Below, piece after piece: positions 1 to 11,345 of a stretch of DNA of 64,000 nt. How positions within the stretch are numbered: position 1 is the stretch's first letter; every line of letters starts with the position of its first letter. The translations under genes were made by a program, and so were the position numbers. Source of the DNA: Atriophallophorus winterbourni (taxonomy: Eukaryota; Platyhelminthes; Trematoda; Plagiorchiida; Microphallidae). The notes under the pieces are model-generated. The model did not search any database. It was given only the letters and a program-made list of their open reading frames with translations, and was not told where the DNA came from. The DNA lies in NCBI GenBank assembly GCA_013407085.1, contig JACCGJ010020013.1, positions 31,202-95,201 on the forward strand. The letters run 5' to 3'.

Positions 1-1769
1 TACCGTTTGTTGAAGAATAAAGTTACTAAACTTGTCCAGGAGGATAAAGAAGAGTATCAAATCAATCTGATGGATAAAATTGAGCGAAACCCGGAGCTCC
101 TTTTCCAGATCTTGAACAGTAAGGCCAGCTTAAAGCCAGGCGTTTCCGCTTTACTTACTGCTCTCGAAGCCGCCAACGAATTTGCTCAATTTTACTTTAG
201 AGTGTTCTACCGTAACGAGCGCTTATTTTATGTTATGCCTGCATTCAGATCACAAAATGACACAATACAAAAATCTCTGTGAACCCTGAGAGTGTCCTGG
301 TGAGGCTTCTTGGGTTAAATACAAAAAAATCGCCGGGTGCTGGCGAAATAAAACCTTTCCTCATAAAAAATGCGCCAATGCTCTATTCTCACTACTCTTC
401 GACGTTTTGAACCTGTCACTGAGTTGTAGCAATGTTCCTACTGACCGTAAAAGTGGATTAGACATTTCGATAAACAAAGGCGGGAACCTATCCGATGTGT
501 CTAACTACAGACCAGTCACAATGTTGCCAATGGTCTCTAAAGTTCTCGAACGATTCACAGCTGACGAACTTCTCAAACATTTGGAACAAAACAAGCTTCT
601 TTCCATCGCACAGCACGGATTTTGGACAAGACACTCCTGCCTCACCAAACTTTTCATAACTCTTGATAACTGGACTTGAGCCGTGGATAATGGATACACT
701 ATCCATGTTTGTTACTTGGATATGTCTAAAGCTTAGAATGTGTTAACCACAGCATACTGCTACAGAAATTGGAACAGCTCGGGGTGGGTGGCAGATTATT
801 GGCCTGGATACGGGATTACTTGACTGGCAGAGTCATCAGGGATAGAGTTGATGGGGCACTTTCCAGCACAGTAGAAGTTACTAGTGGCGTACATTAAGGC
901 GCTGTCTTGGGGCCAATACTCTTCCTGGTTTACGCTAACGGTATACATGAAATCGTACGCAGCAAAATCATTTTATTCGCGGATGACATCAAAGACTGGA
1001 ATAGCGTACGCACCATAGAAGATTGCCCAATTCTACAAAAAGATCTCGAAGCACTTCATACGTGGTCATTGCGCAACTGCCTACCATTCAAAATCCAAAA
1101 ATGTAAAACGTTAAACGTCGGTAAATCCTTCGAATTCGCATACTCACTTTAATCTCAACAGCTTTCATGGGTTACAGAAGATAAAGACCTGGGTGTGTGG
1201 ATTAGCACTAATTTGAAGTCTTCAACGCAGTGTTCTGTGGTCGGAAGGATCTTCAGTAGTTTCACAAAGCTTTTAACCCGAAGTTTAATTAACAGCTATA
1301 TCCGGCCAACAATGGAGTACGGTGTTCAAGCATGGTCCCCGTGGTTAAAAAAGGACATGACCTTGCTGCAAAGCGTATACCACCGCGCTACAAAACTGAA
1401 AACTGGACTATATAACAGGTCATGCGAGGAGTTTAGTGCAACTCTGAACCTGTTTGACTTTCCGTACCGTCGTCTAGGGGTGACTTGATCCTGCTGTTGA
1501 ACATTTTGCATACAGTGGATCACCCACTTGAACACCTGTTCTATCGGCAAGAAGCACTTGGTAGCAGATCGCAGGTCTACAAGTTAATTATTCCACACTC
1601 TAGATCAAATTGTCGAAGGTTTTTCTTTACTTTCCGAGTTTGTTTTATGTGTAACTCTCTGCCCCCACATATCATTTGTGCATCAAGCCTGAACATGTTC
1701 AAGGCTGAACTTGACAAGTATATATTGACCGAATCCAACCTCGCACCCGAATACATAAGCGGATTTTAC
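1..1769 (+). mobile_element. CR1-like LINE, family A, copy 1 (decayed, 5' end outside window)
   Basis: This is a broken non-LTR retrotransposon reverse transcriptase, read across several frames. Visible blocks are the EN-RT linker (about 7-282), the RT finger motif with SNYRPVTMLP and VSKVLERF (about 480-680), and the palm with ILFADDIKDW, where the catalytic ADD is intact (about 950-1000). The RT thumb and the C-terminal region with PTMEYGVQAWSPW follow (about 1300-1360). Frames change near 680, 900, 1150 and 1490, and stops are present, so it cannot encode an active protein. The order of motifs and the lack of any LTR fit the CR1/Jockey group. The left end is cut by the window. At about 1769 it is interrupted by another LINE and its 3' end resumes at about 2192. 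A second copy lies at 55.3-56.9 kb. Confidence 0.85.
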
Positions 1770-2191
1770 AATTCAATTCAATTCAATTTAATGGTCTAAA
1801 AATCACATAGCTTTACAAAAATCACAGAATAATATGCGAATTAAAAATAACATAGGTAGTAAAACGGGATTTGTTTTCCTACTGATCAGTTCAGGAATCA
1901 CGTAAAAATACATAGAGCAGAAATTGTTTTCAACTGGTTTGATAGGGTAAATATGTATAGTTTACTTCGATGAATGGGTTCAAAGCTTTATGATGCAGAA
2001 TATATTGTTTCAATGTTTGGATTGGTCGACATAAAGTTGTCCAAGTTCGATTTGAATATATCCAAGTTGGGTGAATGTGCAACGTTACAGGGTAGGGAGT
2101 TCCAAGTAAAACATACACGTACACAATAAAAATACCTTCGACAGTTCAGCCTCGAGTCGGGAATAAGTACTGTATAGTTATGACTCCGGCT
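1770..2191 (-). mobile_element. LINE family B, 3' end fragment nested in family A
   Basis: Read on the minus strand, this stretch matches the 3' end of the element at 14.7-15.14 kb base for base over most of its length. It encodes a LINE C-terminal segment with SRSHNYTVLIPDSRLNC, CFTWNSLP and NLDIFKSNLDNF. Its 3' end is a short tail of TTGAA repeats at about 1770-1790. The flanking family A sequence stops at about 1769 and resumes near 2192, so this is a younger, 5'-truncated insertion into an older LINE. Confidence 0.75.
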
Positions 2192-2322
2192 TGTTCGTAT
2201 TGATAAAACATCTTTGTTGTTTTTATGCATTTCCTAAATTTTCAATCTATGGTTACTGTAAAGTCTTTGCTTTTGGACCATTAAAATTTTGAATTACTTT
2301 GAATTACTTTGAATTACTATAA
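2192..2322 (+). mobile_element. LINE family A copy 1, 3' UTR and repeat tail
   Basis: This sequence is collinear with the 3' UTR of the family A copy at 56.77-56.87 kb. It ends in about three tandem units of TTTGAATTAC at 2287-2320, which act as the LINE's 3' terminal repeat. It is the severed 3' end of the element at 1-1769. Confidence 0.75.
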
Positions 2323-3684
2323 TCAAGAAAAATAGCATATTCCCACACCTTTTAGCTACTACATGTAGAGACTTAAATGTTTTAAACAGACTCTCATTCA
2401 AAGTTATACTTGAATGCCACGGTTACATTGGGTTCGTACAACTTCGTTAAATAACTAAAGGAACTAGGTTTAAAAAAATACATGGAATTTCAACCAATGG
2501 GTTCAACAGAAGGAAGAGACCCTGTGATACATGCTGAATGTTAAATTTGCGACTTCTTCACACCTACCATTACTTGAGGCACAAACAAGTAGCATAACAC
2601 CACAGCTCCTTCGATTTGGTGATTAATTTCAATTAGTATCCTGATTCAAACTGGCTTTTTAAACTAATACTGATGGCTTAATTGGTACCTATGTGCATCC
2701 GACTGTTTATCTCGAATGACGTTCGATCACACTATCCTTAAACCTAACCTTAAATTTTGACTGCTGAACGTGCTCATCATGACTATATGTAAATCGGAAG
2801 TTGAGCGATTTCTAACGCAAAAAAACATTTGGAAAACTCGATATCCAAGAAAAATCAGCCGTCAAGGGTAATTAGTGGGAAAATGTGTAGATGAACTGCG
2901 GGATGATACAAGTGTAACATCGACTGAAATCCAGAGATATGTTTCTAAAACGCAACCTGAGATGATATTCCAGTCGTCATGTTTGTTCGTGTTTAAGTAG
3001 TAACCGATTAGATGCGTGCGAGTGCTTGTGAATTGATGGAAACATTTACAATTTACTGTTGATAAAGCATGTAACTTCACTATTACCAGAGGGTCGAGAT
3101 ATATTTGTCGTTTGGAGTCAATAACTATTGAAAAGTAATAACTATATTCACTTATGACAACCGCTTTAATGCCAAGCATTAATTTGAGGAATTATGTCAT
3201 GACCAAAAGCACCAATCGTAAACGTGTAGAAGCTAAATACAGGAAAGCTGGAAACAATCAAAAAGGATGTAAGAAATGATTACGTAAATAGAAGTTTAGA
3301 GTTTGGAAGAATACATCTGCGTTCTGAAATGCATTTCACCCCTGCGGTTTTGTTCTATTCACACCTGCCCGTTTTAAGTACCATCAGGTTTGTTGAGCAT
3401 TAAAACTGCACACGCGTGTATATTTTGTTCGTCAGATTGACCAGGATGATAACGCCAATACTAATTATTAGTGACTTGACAGTTAAGATATTTTCTGGCA
3501 ATATTTTGCTGTTGTTTTCAAACTCGTAATTACAATCCACAAATAAAGGTCATTTTCCTCTATCAATGTTAGACACCATGATAACTGAAATGATAGATGA
3601 AAATGCGTGCAAATAGGAATGGTTTGTTCAAACTGATACTATGTTATAACGTAACCGGTTATCGAGACGGTATTTAGTTTAACT
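2323..3684. other. No recognisable feature
   Basis: This is AT-rich sequence with only short ORFs that lack recognisable motifs. Traces near 2690-2760 and 3360-3400 weakly resemble sequence flanking the PLE remnants elsewhere in the window, so part may be PLE leader. No gene can be supported. Confidence 0.5.
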
Positions 3685-4214
3685 TTGGTTTTCCTATATT
3701 GTCTTCAAACTGAGATAAAAAGGGAAACATACAGCCATAGAGCAGCATCAACGAACGAGCAGCTTTTCTTTCTACACGAATGCCAACGAAACCGGCTAAC
3801 ACCGAAATGCTTACAACGTCGTCCACCCCTCAATCATCCACGTGCAATAAAACTAATGGAGAAACAAAATCGCGAATGGATATCCATGATGATCGCAGAT
3901 GCCCACGAAAGACTGAAGAAATACAAAGCTCTAATAAATGAAGAACGAGCGGGGTGCGACGTCCACATGGGATATCAACTAACAGATGACCTGGAGAAAG
4001 CAATAAAGATAACAACGAGCCGAGCAACCTGGTTGAGAAACCCCTCAACAAAGCAATTGAAAACAACCGAAAAGTGGGTGCTTGCGAAAGGACAAAACTT
4101 TAATTATCGGGATGCCGACGCATGTGAATTCTTAGCGGGTCTGGAGGACATAATCTAATCTCAGGATCTGGATCAAGAAACAAGAGAAATTGTTCGGCAA
4201 AAATCATTCCCACA

Positions 4215-5105
4215 TTGCAGAGAAACGTAGAACACCAGATGTTTAGCTACGCGGAAAGGAAAGCCATCAAACAACTTAAAAACGACCAGAACATAGTCAT
4301 TTTACCCGCAGACAAAGGGCGAATGACGTTAGTCATGGATAAAGCTGATTACATCGAGAAAGCTGAAGAACTACTGCGGGAAACGACAACCTACCGACAA
4401 GTCAGTGAAGATGAAACGAAACGACTAGAAAACAAGATTAACGCTGCCCTCAAGAGACTGAAGTTCAAGGCACAGATTACCAGTGCCGAGTATTTGCGAA
4501 TGAAACCGGAAGATTCCTCGATTCCGCGATTCTAGGGTTTACCAAAGGTGCACAAAGAAGGTATCCCACTGCGTCCAATTGTTTCACTGCCGGGAGCACC
4601 CACGTATAGATTGTCGAAAGAACTACGGAGAAAACTCCTATATCTCGTCAGAGGCTCGGACCACTCCGTACAATCGGCAGAAGAATTTCTCAGAAAATTG
4701 CAAAACGTGAAGATTACTGAAGACGAGCTGATGGTCTCCTTCGATGTCACCGCCCTATTTACGTCGATCGACCTTACAATCGCCAAGCAAACAATTTCAT
4801 CGTTGCTAACGGAACACGGAACAACGTATGGCGGAAATCGAGTCACTCATGAGGAACTAATGACGCTTTTGGACCTTTGTCTCCACACTCAATTTAAGTT
4901 CAATGGAAAATTGTATGAGCAGATCAAAGGAACCCCAATGGGGTCACCTATCTCTGGACTGATAGCGGAAGCAGTAATGCAGAGATTAGAACGCATTACC
5001 ATTCCTCTAATAGAACCGAAACTTTGGGTACGCTACGTGGACGACACCTTCGTCACACAGACCTACGCGAACACTTCGCAATCAGCTGTGCAAATTGAAA
5101 GATAG
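4215..5105 (+). pseudogene. PLE reverse transcriptase domain
   Basis: Two ORF pieces (4215-4535 and 4548-5105) are separated by one in-frame TAG in the otherwise conserved segment leading into LPKVHKEG. Motifs seen in order are NIVILPADKG (PLE hallmark), RPIVSLPGAP, VSFDVTALFTSI (catalytic Asp), KGTPMGSPISG and WVRYVDDTFV (catalytic Asp pair). The frame ends soon after the YVDD box, so motif E and the thumb are missing. This is PLE RT, which is related to telomerase RT. It is not a LINE RT, because of the DKG box and the nuclease domain placed downstream of RT. Confidence 0.85.
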
Positions 5106-5394
5106 CTTAAAAGAAGAAGACAAAACAAACGTGTTATACAAAATCCCATGCGTGAATTGTGAGATGCATTACGTGGGACAAACTGGAAGGAGGCTGGGTA
5201 CTAGACCGAGTGAACACCAATCAGCGGTAAGGAGGCACGACTACAAATCGTTACTAGCAATTCACGTCGATCAAGAAGGACACCAAGTCAACTGGAATGG
5301 AACCAGAGTCATTGGAAGGGGACGCACGCGCCACACACGGGAATACCTCGAGGCGTGGCACTCAACAACACGGTCATTGAATCAATACGTTTAA
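5095..5394 (+). pseudogene. PLE GIY-YIG endonuclease domain
   Basis: The translation shows VLYKIPCVNCEMHYVGQTG, which contains the Cys pair typical of PLE linkers and a variant GIY..YIG element (MHYVGQTG). This is followed by RRLGTRPSEHQ with the catalytic-type Arg and later a downstream AIHVDQEGHQVNW segment. In PLEs this domain nicks target DNA. It now follows the RT box almost directly, which shows an internal deletion. It reads in one frame to a stop at 5394. Confidence 0.82.
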
Positions 5395-5529
5395 TTGGAC
5401 GACATGTGTGTGCCAATGATGTACCGAACATTATGCTGTGTGACCATGAGAACAATCAATTGCGAGGAAATAAACAGAATGGTCAGGGTATAAGATCCCA
5501 AATTACGACGGTTACGAACACTTCGCAAG

Positions 5530-5585
5530 AAGTTTAGCTAACGATATCATCTAGGTTGATGATGAAACGTCATACTGTTACAATG
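5530..5585 (+). ncRNA. Hammerhead-ribozyme-like motif at PLE 3' end (core mutated)
   Basis: The core reads CTAACGA (consensus CTGANGA, so G5 is A). A 6-bp stem ATCATC/GATGAT with loop TAGGTT follows, then GAAA and ACGTC, which gives the minimal A-U, C-G stem III and a GUC cleavage triplet. It lies about 140 bp downstream of the GIY-YIG stop, where PLEs are known to carry hammerhead motifs. One extra U lies between core and stem II, and stem I is weak. A homologous motif is on the minus strand at 11076-11125. Confidence 0.45.
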
Positions 5586-5600
5586 CCAGCTCAGCGAACA

Positions 5601-6053
5601 CACAACACACAACATCCAATCCTGAGCTACAAGTATTCGCTTCAATATCAAGGTTTCATTTGACTCATACAACACCCTACTATTTAGAACGTGACGATTC
5701 TCTTACACATGTGTTCAAATACATGCTCAGTCGACAAATTTGTCTGCATGTGCGACATACCCCATGCTTGCCTCCATATCTGTCTCTTAAAGGTTGATCT
5801 CTTCCTTTGAAATAGACAGTGTGGATTTCTCGTCCCAGTGCTAGGCAATAATTCGCTGCTTGCTCCATGGGGTTAAGAAATGAATGCAAGTTGAAAAGTA
5901 TAGAGAGATTGAAGACGATAGTGAATTTCAATTTACTCAGCGTAGTGTCTGCGGATTATTTAAATAAAAACATAGTTCTTAATATATAGCTCAAATGCGT
6001 CCATTGCGCATATATAACGATTGCAGAATGCTGGAAGGTACGATCGAACTTGT
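5601..6053. other. No recognisable feature
   Basis: The stretch has only short ORFs without motifs. It lies between a PLE and a minus-strand LINE and may contain unrecognised ends of either. Confidence 0.4.
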
Positions 6054-8305
6054 TTATAACAACGGATAGTCTACGTATAAACAAAGTTGGATGCGGTACT
6101 TCGGTAGCCATCCAATAAGGCGCGATGTAGAAGTGACACGATTACAGACTAACCAAACATGGGATTTTGAGTGCATCGAGAGCAAATTGACTGATGAACT
6201 GCAGCACTGTTCAGTAATTTTTAATCTATTCGTCTGAGTAAGCTGAATACACTGTATGCATGCTGATAGACGGCCTCGCACTGCAGACCGTTTTTCAAAT
6301 TTCCGCACACCGATATAGCCACTCAGTATCGATATACTCCACTCAAGCGTGTGACTGCCAAGTATGTATGACAAAATGGAAGTGTTTCCCAACTTGCAAC
6401 ATTTTGAAAGTTGAAGGGCAGCTTATTTAAACCTGCATGTAAAACTAGTCAATCTTCAACAGAGTTGACCTTCGTCAAAAATATTACATCGTCAGCGTAA
6501 AGAACAAGTTTACATCACACCAGTTTCGTAGATCGTTTATAAATATTAGGAACAGTATTGGACATAGTACTGAACTCTGTGCGACACTGATCGTGGCTTC
6601 ATTAGTAGGGGAAATTGGTCATCTATTCTGACCTTCGCTTTGCGTTCAGTCCGGTAACTTATGAACCATGTTAGTAGATTTCAAGTTACGCTAACCTCAT
6701 GCAGCTTGAGAAGTTGTAAGGAGTGATCAACTCGATCTAAAACTTTAGATATATCTAAGTAACAGGCATGTACGGAACTCTCTTCGTCCAGTTCTAGCGT
6801 TCAGACGTTTAAAGTCGTGAGCAAGTTAGATATGCATGAGCGTGTTTTTCCAAATCCATGTTGTGTCTGAGAAAGAATTTCGTGGCTCTCGAGGTGCCTG
6901 ATAAGACTTGCACACACCAAGCGTTCCAATACCTTAGAAAACACTGAAAGGAGCGTCAGATGGCGGATCCGAGCGACTGCCACCTTTGTAGATTGGTGTA
7001 ATATCCAGTCAGCTGGTACGATTCCCGTATTTAATGTGTTTAAATAATTCACATAGTGGGCCGCAAAGCTCCAGTTCCCATGACTTCAGAATAGCTGGCG
7101 TTATTCTGTCTTCCCAATGGTATTTGTTAACGTTTAGCCTGCGTAGATGGTTTCGCACAACCGTAGCATTCATATTAACTACTTAAGCTTTCCATCTCTG
7201 TTGAACGTGGTAAATGTGTTGACAGGGGAACATCCTTTGGACGAAAGACTTGCGAATAAAATGTTGCTAGGACTATTTGTCAATCCGTCCGCTGTCTGAA
7301 CTGGAAAAACTCGTTTAACCTTAGTCGTGCTGTTTACAATCGTGTAGAGTGTCTTAAGATGTCGTTCCATCTTGCCTATCAGCATCCATTGGTGATATTG
7401 CTTGTCTTCGCGAATTAAGGAACTCACCTTGTTTGGAACATTTCGAAAAATATTCCCTGGATAAGTCTGTTCGAGTGATCCTGTGTGTAGCCCATGCCGA
7501 ATTTCGCATGGCTATTCACTTCCGACTTCGGCTGTCTAGTTTGAAATAAAATGTTCTAGCTTTTCTTTTCGGAGTATAGGCCGAGTTTTCGTCTATTTTC
7601 ATACCGATGTATCTTAAAAGGCTGGATCAATAATTTTCTACATTCGTAAGATCGAGATGCCTCTCTTCTAGTATCTTGAGTGCTTCACGAAGGACAAAGT
7701 AATTGACCCTTCTGAGAGCTTGACGTCATTAGATGCCCTCCTGACACTGAACACGAATTCGAAGAACAACACGAGGTGGTCACTTAGCCCCAGAGGACTA
7801 AGACTCTGCACTGACTCGAATGTTGTTGCTTCGGATTTGAGAATCAAATCTAGTATTGAAGATTCGTCGGGAGAAGGAATTTACGTGGTTGCCAAAGGGA
7901 ATGAGATTAATCATTTCGCGCAATTTTTTAATCATGTGATTGCTTCATGTGCAATCTTTTGGTTTGAAGCTGCGGAAGTTTGAAATAACCCATTATGAGT
8001 AGTTGGGTTTCGCTAAGATTTTCAGCGTTGCACATTATTTCTAGCAACATTTCGTTGAGGGAATCAGCTGAGATGGGTGAGCAGTAAATTACAACAAGGA
8101 TGCAGTTTTCAGCAGAAAACGGATTGTTGAAATGAATTAATTCAGCTATTTTGTTCCACAAACACTGCGCATTTGTGTATACACAGTTAATATCGGTTTT
8201 GATATGTAGCGATGAATTGTGGATAGTCCAACCACATGATAGCCGGAACTTTATGGTTTTTTTAAAGTGTTCTGAGTTTGAGTTTTCAGTGTCTTTTAAC
8301 GGCAA
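6054..8305 (-). mobile_element. CR1-like LINE, family C, copy 1 (decayed)
   Basis: Minus-strand pieces appear in 5' to 3' order. An APE-type endonuclease remnant (8305-7928) has CILVVIYCSPIS and LIMGYFKLPQL. A linker (7427-7179) contains LIGKMERHLKTLYTIVNS. RT fingers (7052-6801) show VFSKVLERLV and LSQTQHGFGKTRSC. RT palm traces with SYRTERKAKVRIDDQF (about 6700-6600) and a thumb piece (6392-6230) complete it. Many stops and frame changes make it non-coding. The thumb piece matches the family C copies at 9541-10140 and 26030-26440. Confidence 0.75.
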
Positions 8306-9540
8306 TGATACAGCTTGTGGTTCTGAGACAGCCTTAAATGTGCTTAGTCTGACGTCACTAAGGGTATTTTTCCTGTGTACACGTCAAGTATGTCTGACGA
8401 AGTTTGTCATTGCACTGGTTAGGAAAGTGAGTGTAAAAGTGATAAGCGTGTTATACTTCAAAACGGCATTGGCAATGCTAACCTGTGGATGACCGGTATG
8501 CATGCTGGATTCAAATCAATCAGCATAAAGTAGCATTTATTGTACCGGATCACCAAACTTGATATATCTATCACTTGATGCAGTTATGCATTCAAATCTA
8601 AAATTTGTGGTATGCATGATATGTGAGAACAATGTGATGTTTACAAACAAAAATTTTAATGACTTACGCTCGCAGACTTAATTCGGTGCCAGTAACCGCA
8701 CTAATCTGATGGACGCTGTTTATGTAAGGTCTACGAATGATCCATCAGTCCACCACTACGATTGGCTGAGCATACGGTGAAATGCAATTGGACGAATCGA
8801 TTAGCGCATCACAGATGCGTCAAGGTTTACTCGTAAAACGTGACCAGTTAGTTATACTTTGATTTTCAACTGTTTTATTTCCAGGGAAGAAAGTAATCGG
8901 TTGTTGTTGCATTTAGAACCAAAAGCTTTCGAATTCGTAGTCAATTATATTAAGCATTAAGAGCAATTATATGCGGAAGCCTGCGCATAAGATAGCTAAA
9001 CTAGTGTTATTTTATCAGAAAAACATTTCGGTCTACATTTTGCTAAAATGTACCATTCGTAGGTAGAAGAAGTGCTAAATCTCGACACAATAAACGTAGA
9101 TGAACCCTGGTGTTTAATTCAATAGGTTTCACTTTAACGAAATCATAAGTCTACTGCTTACATGATTACCACAATACTGCCGGTTATCGAAACGTCTACA
9201 AAAATAGGGAGCAACAGATGGAAATATTTTCGCACTTGCTCAAAAAACCGACGAATAAACAAACAAACGTCAGCCCAAAAACGGAGAAGGTAACTCAAAT
9301 AGAAATCACGCACGAAACTTGGGCCGAATCTTTTACTCTGCCAAATTCCAAAATGTGCTGTAGATTCAAGATTGATGGTGAAAAAGCTGATTTGTGGTTG
9401 AATGTGATTGGGAATCCGAAATTTCCACATTAAACTTTATCGTTTCTTCCATGTTCTTTCTAGTTATGAAAAATTTGTGTGGTTAAACTAATTTGATTCG
9501 CTGAAAATTGGTTTCAAAGAATAAAGCATTTTTCATAATT
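8306..9540. other. No recognisable feature
   Basis: A plus-strand ORF at 9218-9433 (71 codons) shows no recognisable domain and no splice context. No transposon motif was seen. Confidence 0.4.
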
Positions 9541-10140
9541 AAAAAATAAAGCATTCAATTCAATAAAATTTCTAGCGGTAAATTGTTCCACAAGAATCGT
9601 AAAAGTTATGTCGACAGAATAATCGGGAATATGGGGTTTGAAAGATCAAGTTGTGACTGCGTGTCGGGAGATTGCAACCAATTTTAAAGAGATTTCTGAG
9701 TGGGTGGAACCTCATATGGATTAGTCGGTATGCCAGTATTAGGTAAGCTCGGATGGGCTTTCGCTCGAGAGTGCAGAATCCAATTCTAGTCAGTCGCTGT
9801 TCAAAAGGGTAGATTATGCAACGCAGTAACCATTTTAGTTACGTTGTGATGAATCCTTTCCATTATGAGATGTCATTTTCTATCCATGGTGTCGAAGCTT
9901 GAACTGTATATTCCACAACTGGATGTATGTAGGTATTGAGCGTATTTGTCAATGAGTGCGGTGGGAAACGTCCGAAAATGCGTATGAGTAAGCCGAATAC
10001 ACTGCATGCAGGCTTGTAGACGGCCTCGCACTGCAGACTGTTTTTCAAATTTCCGCAAACCGAGATACCGAAATTTTTCTACGATATACTTCAGAGCCTC
10101 ACCGAACAAATTGTGAACTACAATTACCAAGTATGTCAAT
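9541..10140 (-). mobile_element. LINE family C, 3' end, copy 2
   Basis: The minus strand encodes the LINE thumb and C-terminus: SLQCEAVYKPACSVFGLL, GRFPPHSL, NTYIHPVVEYTVQA and WIENDIS. The core of the reading frame starts near 10040. It is 5'-truncated and shares long stretches with the elements at about 6230-6390 and 26030-26440. It ends near 9541 in AT-rich simple sequence. Confidence 0.7.
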
Positions 10141-10419
10141 TATTCACCACGACCATGAAACGAGAAAATGAGAAAGAGTAGCATTGTATTATAGCCAAAA
10201 TCTTCTGTGACCTGATATTATGGACCCCGACATCGTTTAAGAGATACACTCTGGTGCTCACTTCGAGTAGCCACGGTGAAGACCGCACTTTTGTAGTAGT
10301 AAATCGTCCGCAGTCTGACAGGAAACTTACAACGGAGCCCTACTCGATAAATTTCGAGTGATTACTTTTGGATTTCCCTGGGAAACATTCCGTTAACTGA
10401 GGAATGAGTTACAAAAAAT

Positions 10420-10870
10420 GATCCAAAGTGATTCAAAGTGATTCAAAGTTGTAATGCTCTAAAAAGCATTTAGCTTAACAATAACCATCGGATGGAGTTA
10501 TGAGGTATATACAATACAAAAGAAGAACAGGAAAACTCATGTAGTGTAAATCGTATCAAATTTGGGTTGTCTCTCAAGTATTTGTCCAAATTAGCTTTAA
10601 AAATATCCAGGTTGGCTGAGTGTGTAACAGTGGACGACGACAGCGAAAGTCGAAAAGATTGAGACTCCTCAAACGTTCTTCATATGGTTTAGCAGCTAGT
10701 CCGGGTACAAGCTTTGTGGTTCGGTGGTAAATACGCTGCAGAAGATTGATGTCTTTCTGAATCCAGGGTGACCAAGCCTGAACAGCGTACTCCATCGCTG
10801 GTCGGGGCACCGACTGATTGGAGAATCTGCCGAAAGAAAGCTATGCTACAAAGAATCGATATTTTACTCA
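10420..10870 (-). mobile_element. CR1-like LINE 3' end (family A relative)
   Basis: The minus strand reads PAMEYAVQAWSPWIQKDINL followed by LQRIYHRTTKLVPGL and SLNLFDFRCRR, the same C-terminal block as family A. Its 3' tail (10420-10450) has units of the TTTGAATCAC type, matching the family A tail. The copy is truncated upstream. Confidence 0.7.
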
Positions 10871-11075
10871 TGATGGATTTTTAGCCAAAAAATCCTCTAG
10901 CGCACGGTTAACGATCTAGCTAAGGTGATAGCAGAAGTTGCGTCCGTGAACAAATCAGCTTGACTAACAACAACTGCATCAAGACCTGCCAATTTTTATT
11001 CATATGCCTTCAGTCCGAGAGAACCTGCAATTTATATTTTGGGTGTTATTTGTTATCTGAGCTGTCATTGTAGGA

Positions 11076-11125
11076 GTAGTATGTTTCGTCATCAAGCTAA
11101 ATGACATCGTCAGCTTAGCTTCTAC
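11076..11125 (-). ncRNA. Orphan hammerhead-ribozyme motif, PLE 3'-end type
   Basis: On the minus strand the core CTGACGA (11107-11113) is intact. It is followed by a 5-bp stem GTCAT/ATGAC with loop TTAGCTTG and then GAAAC (11083-11087). Stem III and the cleavage site read ACATA instead of ACGTC, a change consistent with CpG decay. The flanks match the 3' end of the PLE at 3685-5600. An extra U sits before stem II, as in that copy. Confidence 0.5.
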
Positions 11126-11302
11126 ATCACAAATAAGTCCATTTCAACCACACCTGCCCTAGTTGAAATAAATGCCACTTTGGAACGCGCCCTTCACGCA
11201 TTATTCCATCTAAAGAAATGAAAGTCTTATAACGACGACGGGATAACTCAGCTCATATTTAAGCAATGTTCGCATTTGATATACAAATTACTCACATACT
11301 TA

Positions 11303-11345
11303 TTGGTAACGTTTCGATTCGGACACAGAAGCTTCGTCAGACCAA
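11303..11345 (-). ncRNA. Hammerhead ribozyme motif (H1 type), core intact
   Basis: On the minus strand stem I 5' side is TTGGT and the core is CTGACGA. Stem II is a CTTCTG-like hairpin with a changed 3' side. Then come GAAA, a minimal ACGT stem III with U at the cleavage position, and stem I 3' side ACCAA. TTGGT and ACCAA are perfectly complementary. This is a type I arrangement with the very short stem III described for PLE ribozymes. Stem II has one mismatch. Confidence 0.65.

Larger units (their letters stand above)
3685..5600 (+). mobile_element. Penelope-like element (PLE), mutated, with deletion between RT and endonuclease
   Basis: The parts run in PLE order. An N-terminal domain (3685-4158) has a Leu-Thr-Pro-Lys segment and a coiled, basic region. 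The RT (about 4215-5094) has the PLE-type ADKG motif near 4310, LPKVHK near 4545, and SFDVTALFTSI. It also has GTPMGSPISG and a palm YVDD near 5030. A GIY-YIG nuclease domain (5095-5394) closes the ORF. PLEs prime reverse transcription on broken or telomeric DNA ends, and the GIY-YIG nuclease opens the target. Defects seen: a stop after 4158, an in-frame TAG at about 4533 just before the LPKVHK block, and loss of the thumb and linker after YVDD. A hammerhead-like motif lies at the 3' end (5530-5585). Element limits are estimated. Confidence 0.88.

Noticed and set aside
9158..9433. Overlapping ORFs on both strands (90 and 71 codons)
   Set aside because: Low-complexity composition, with no motif and no transposon relationship that I could support.
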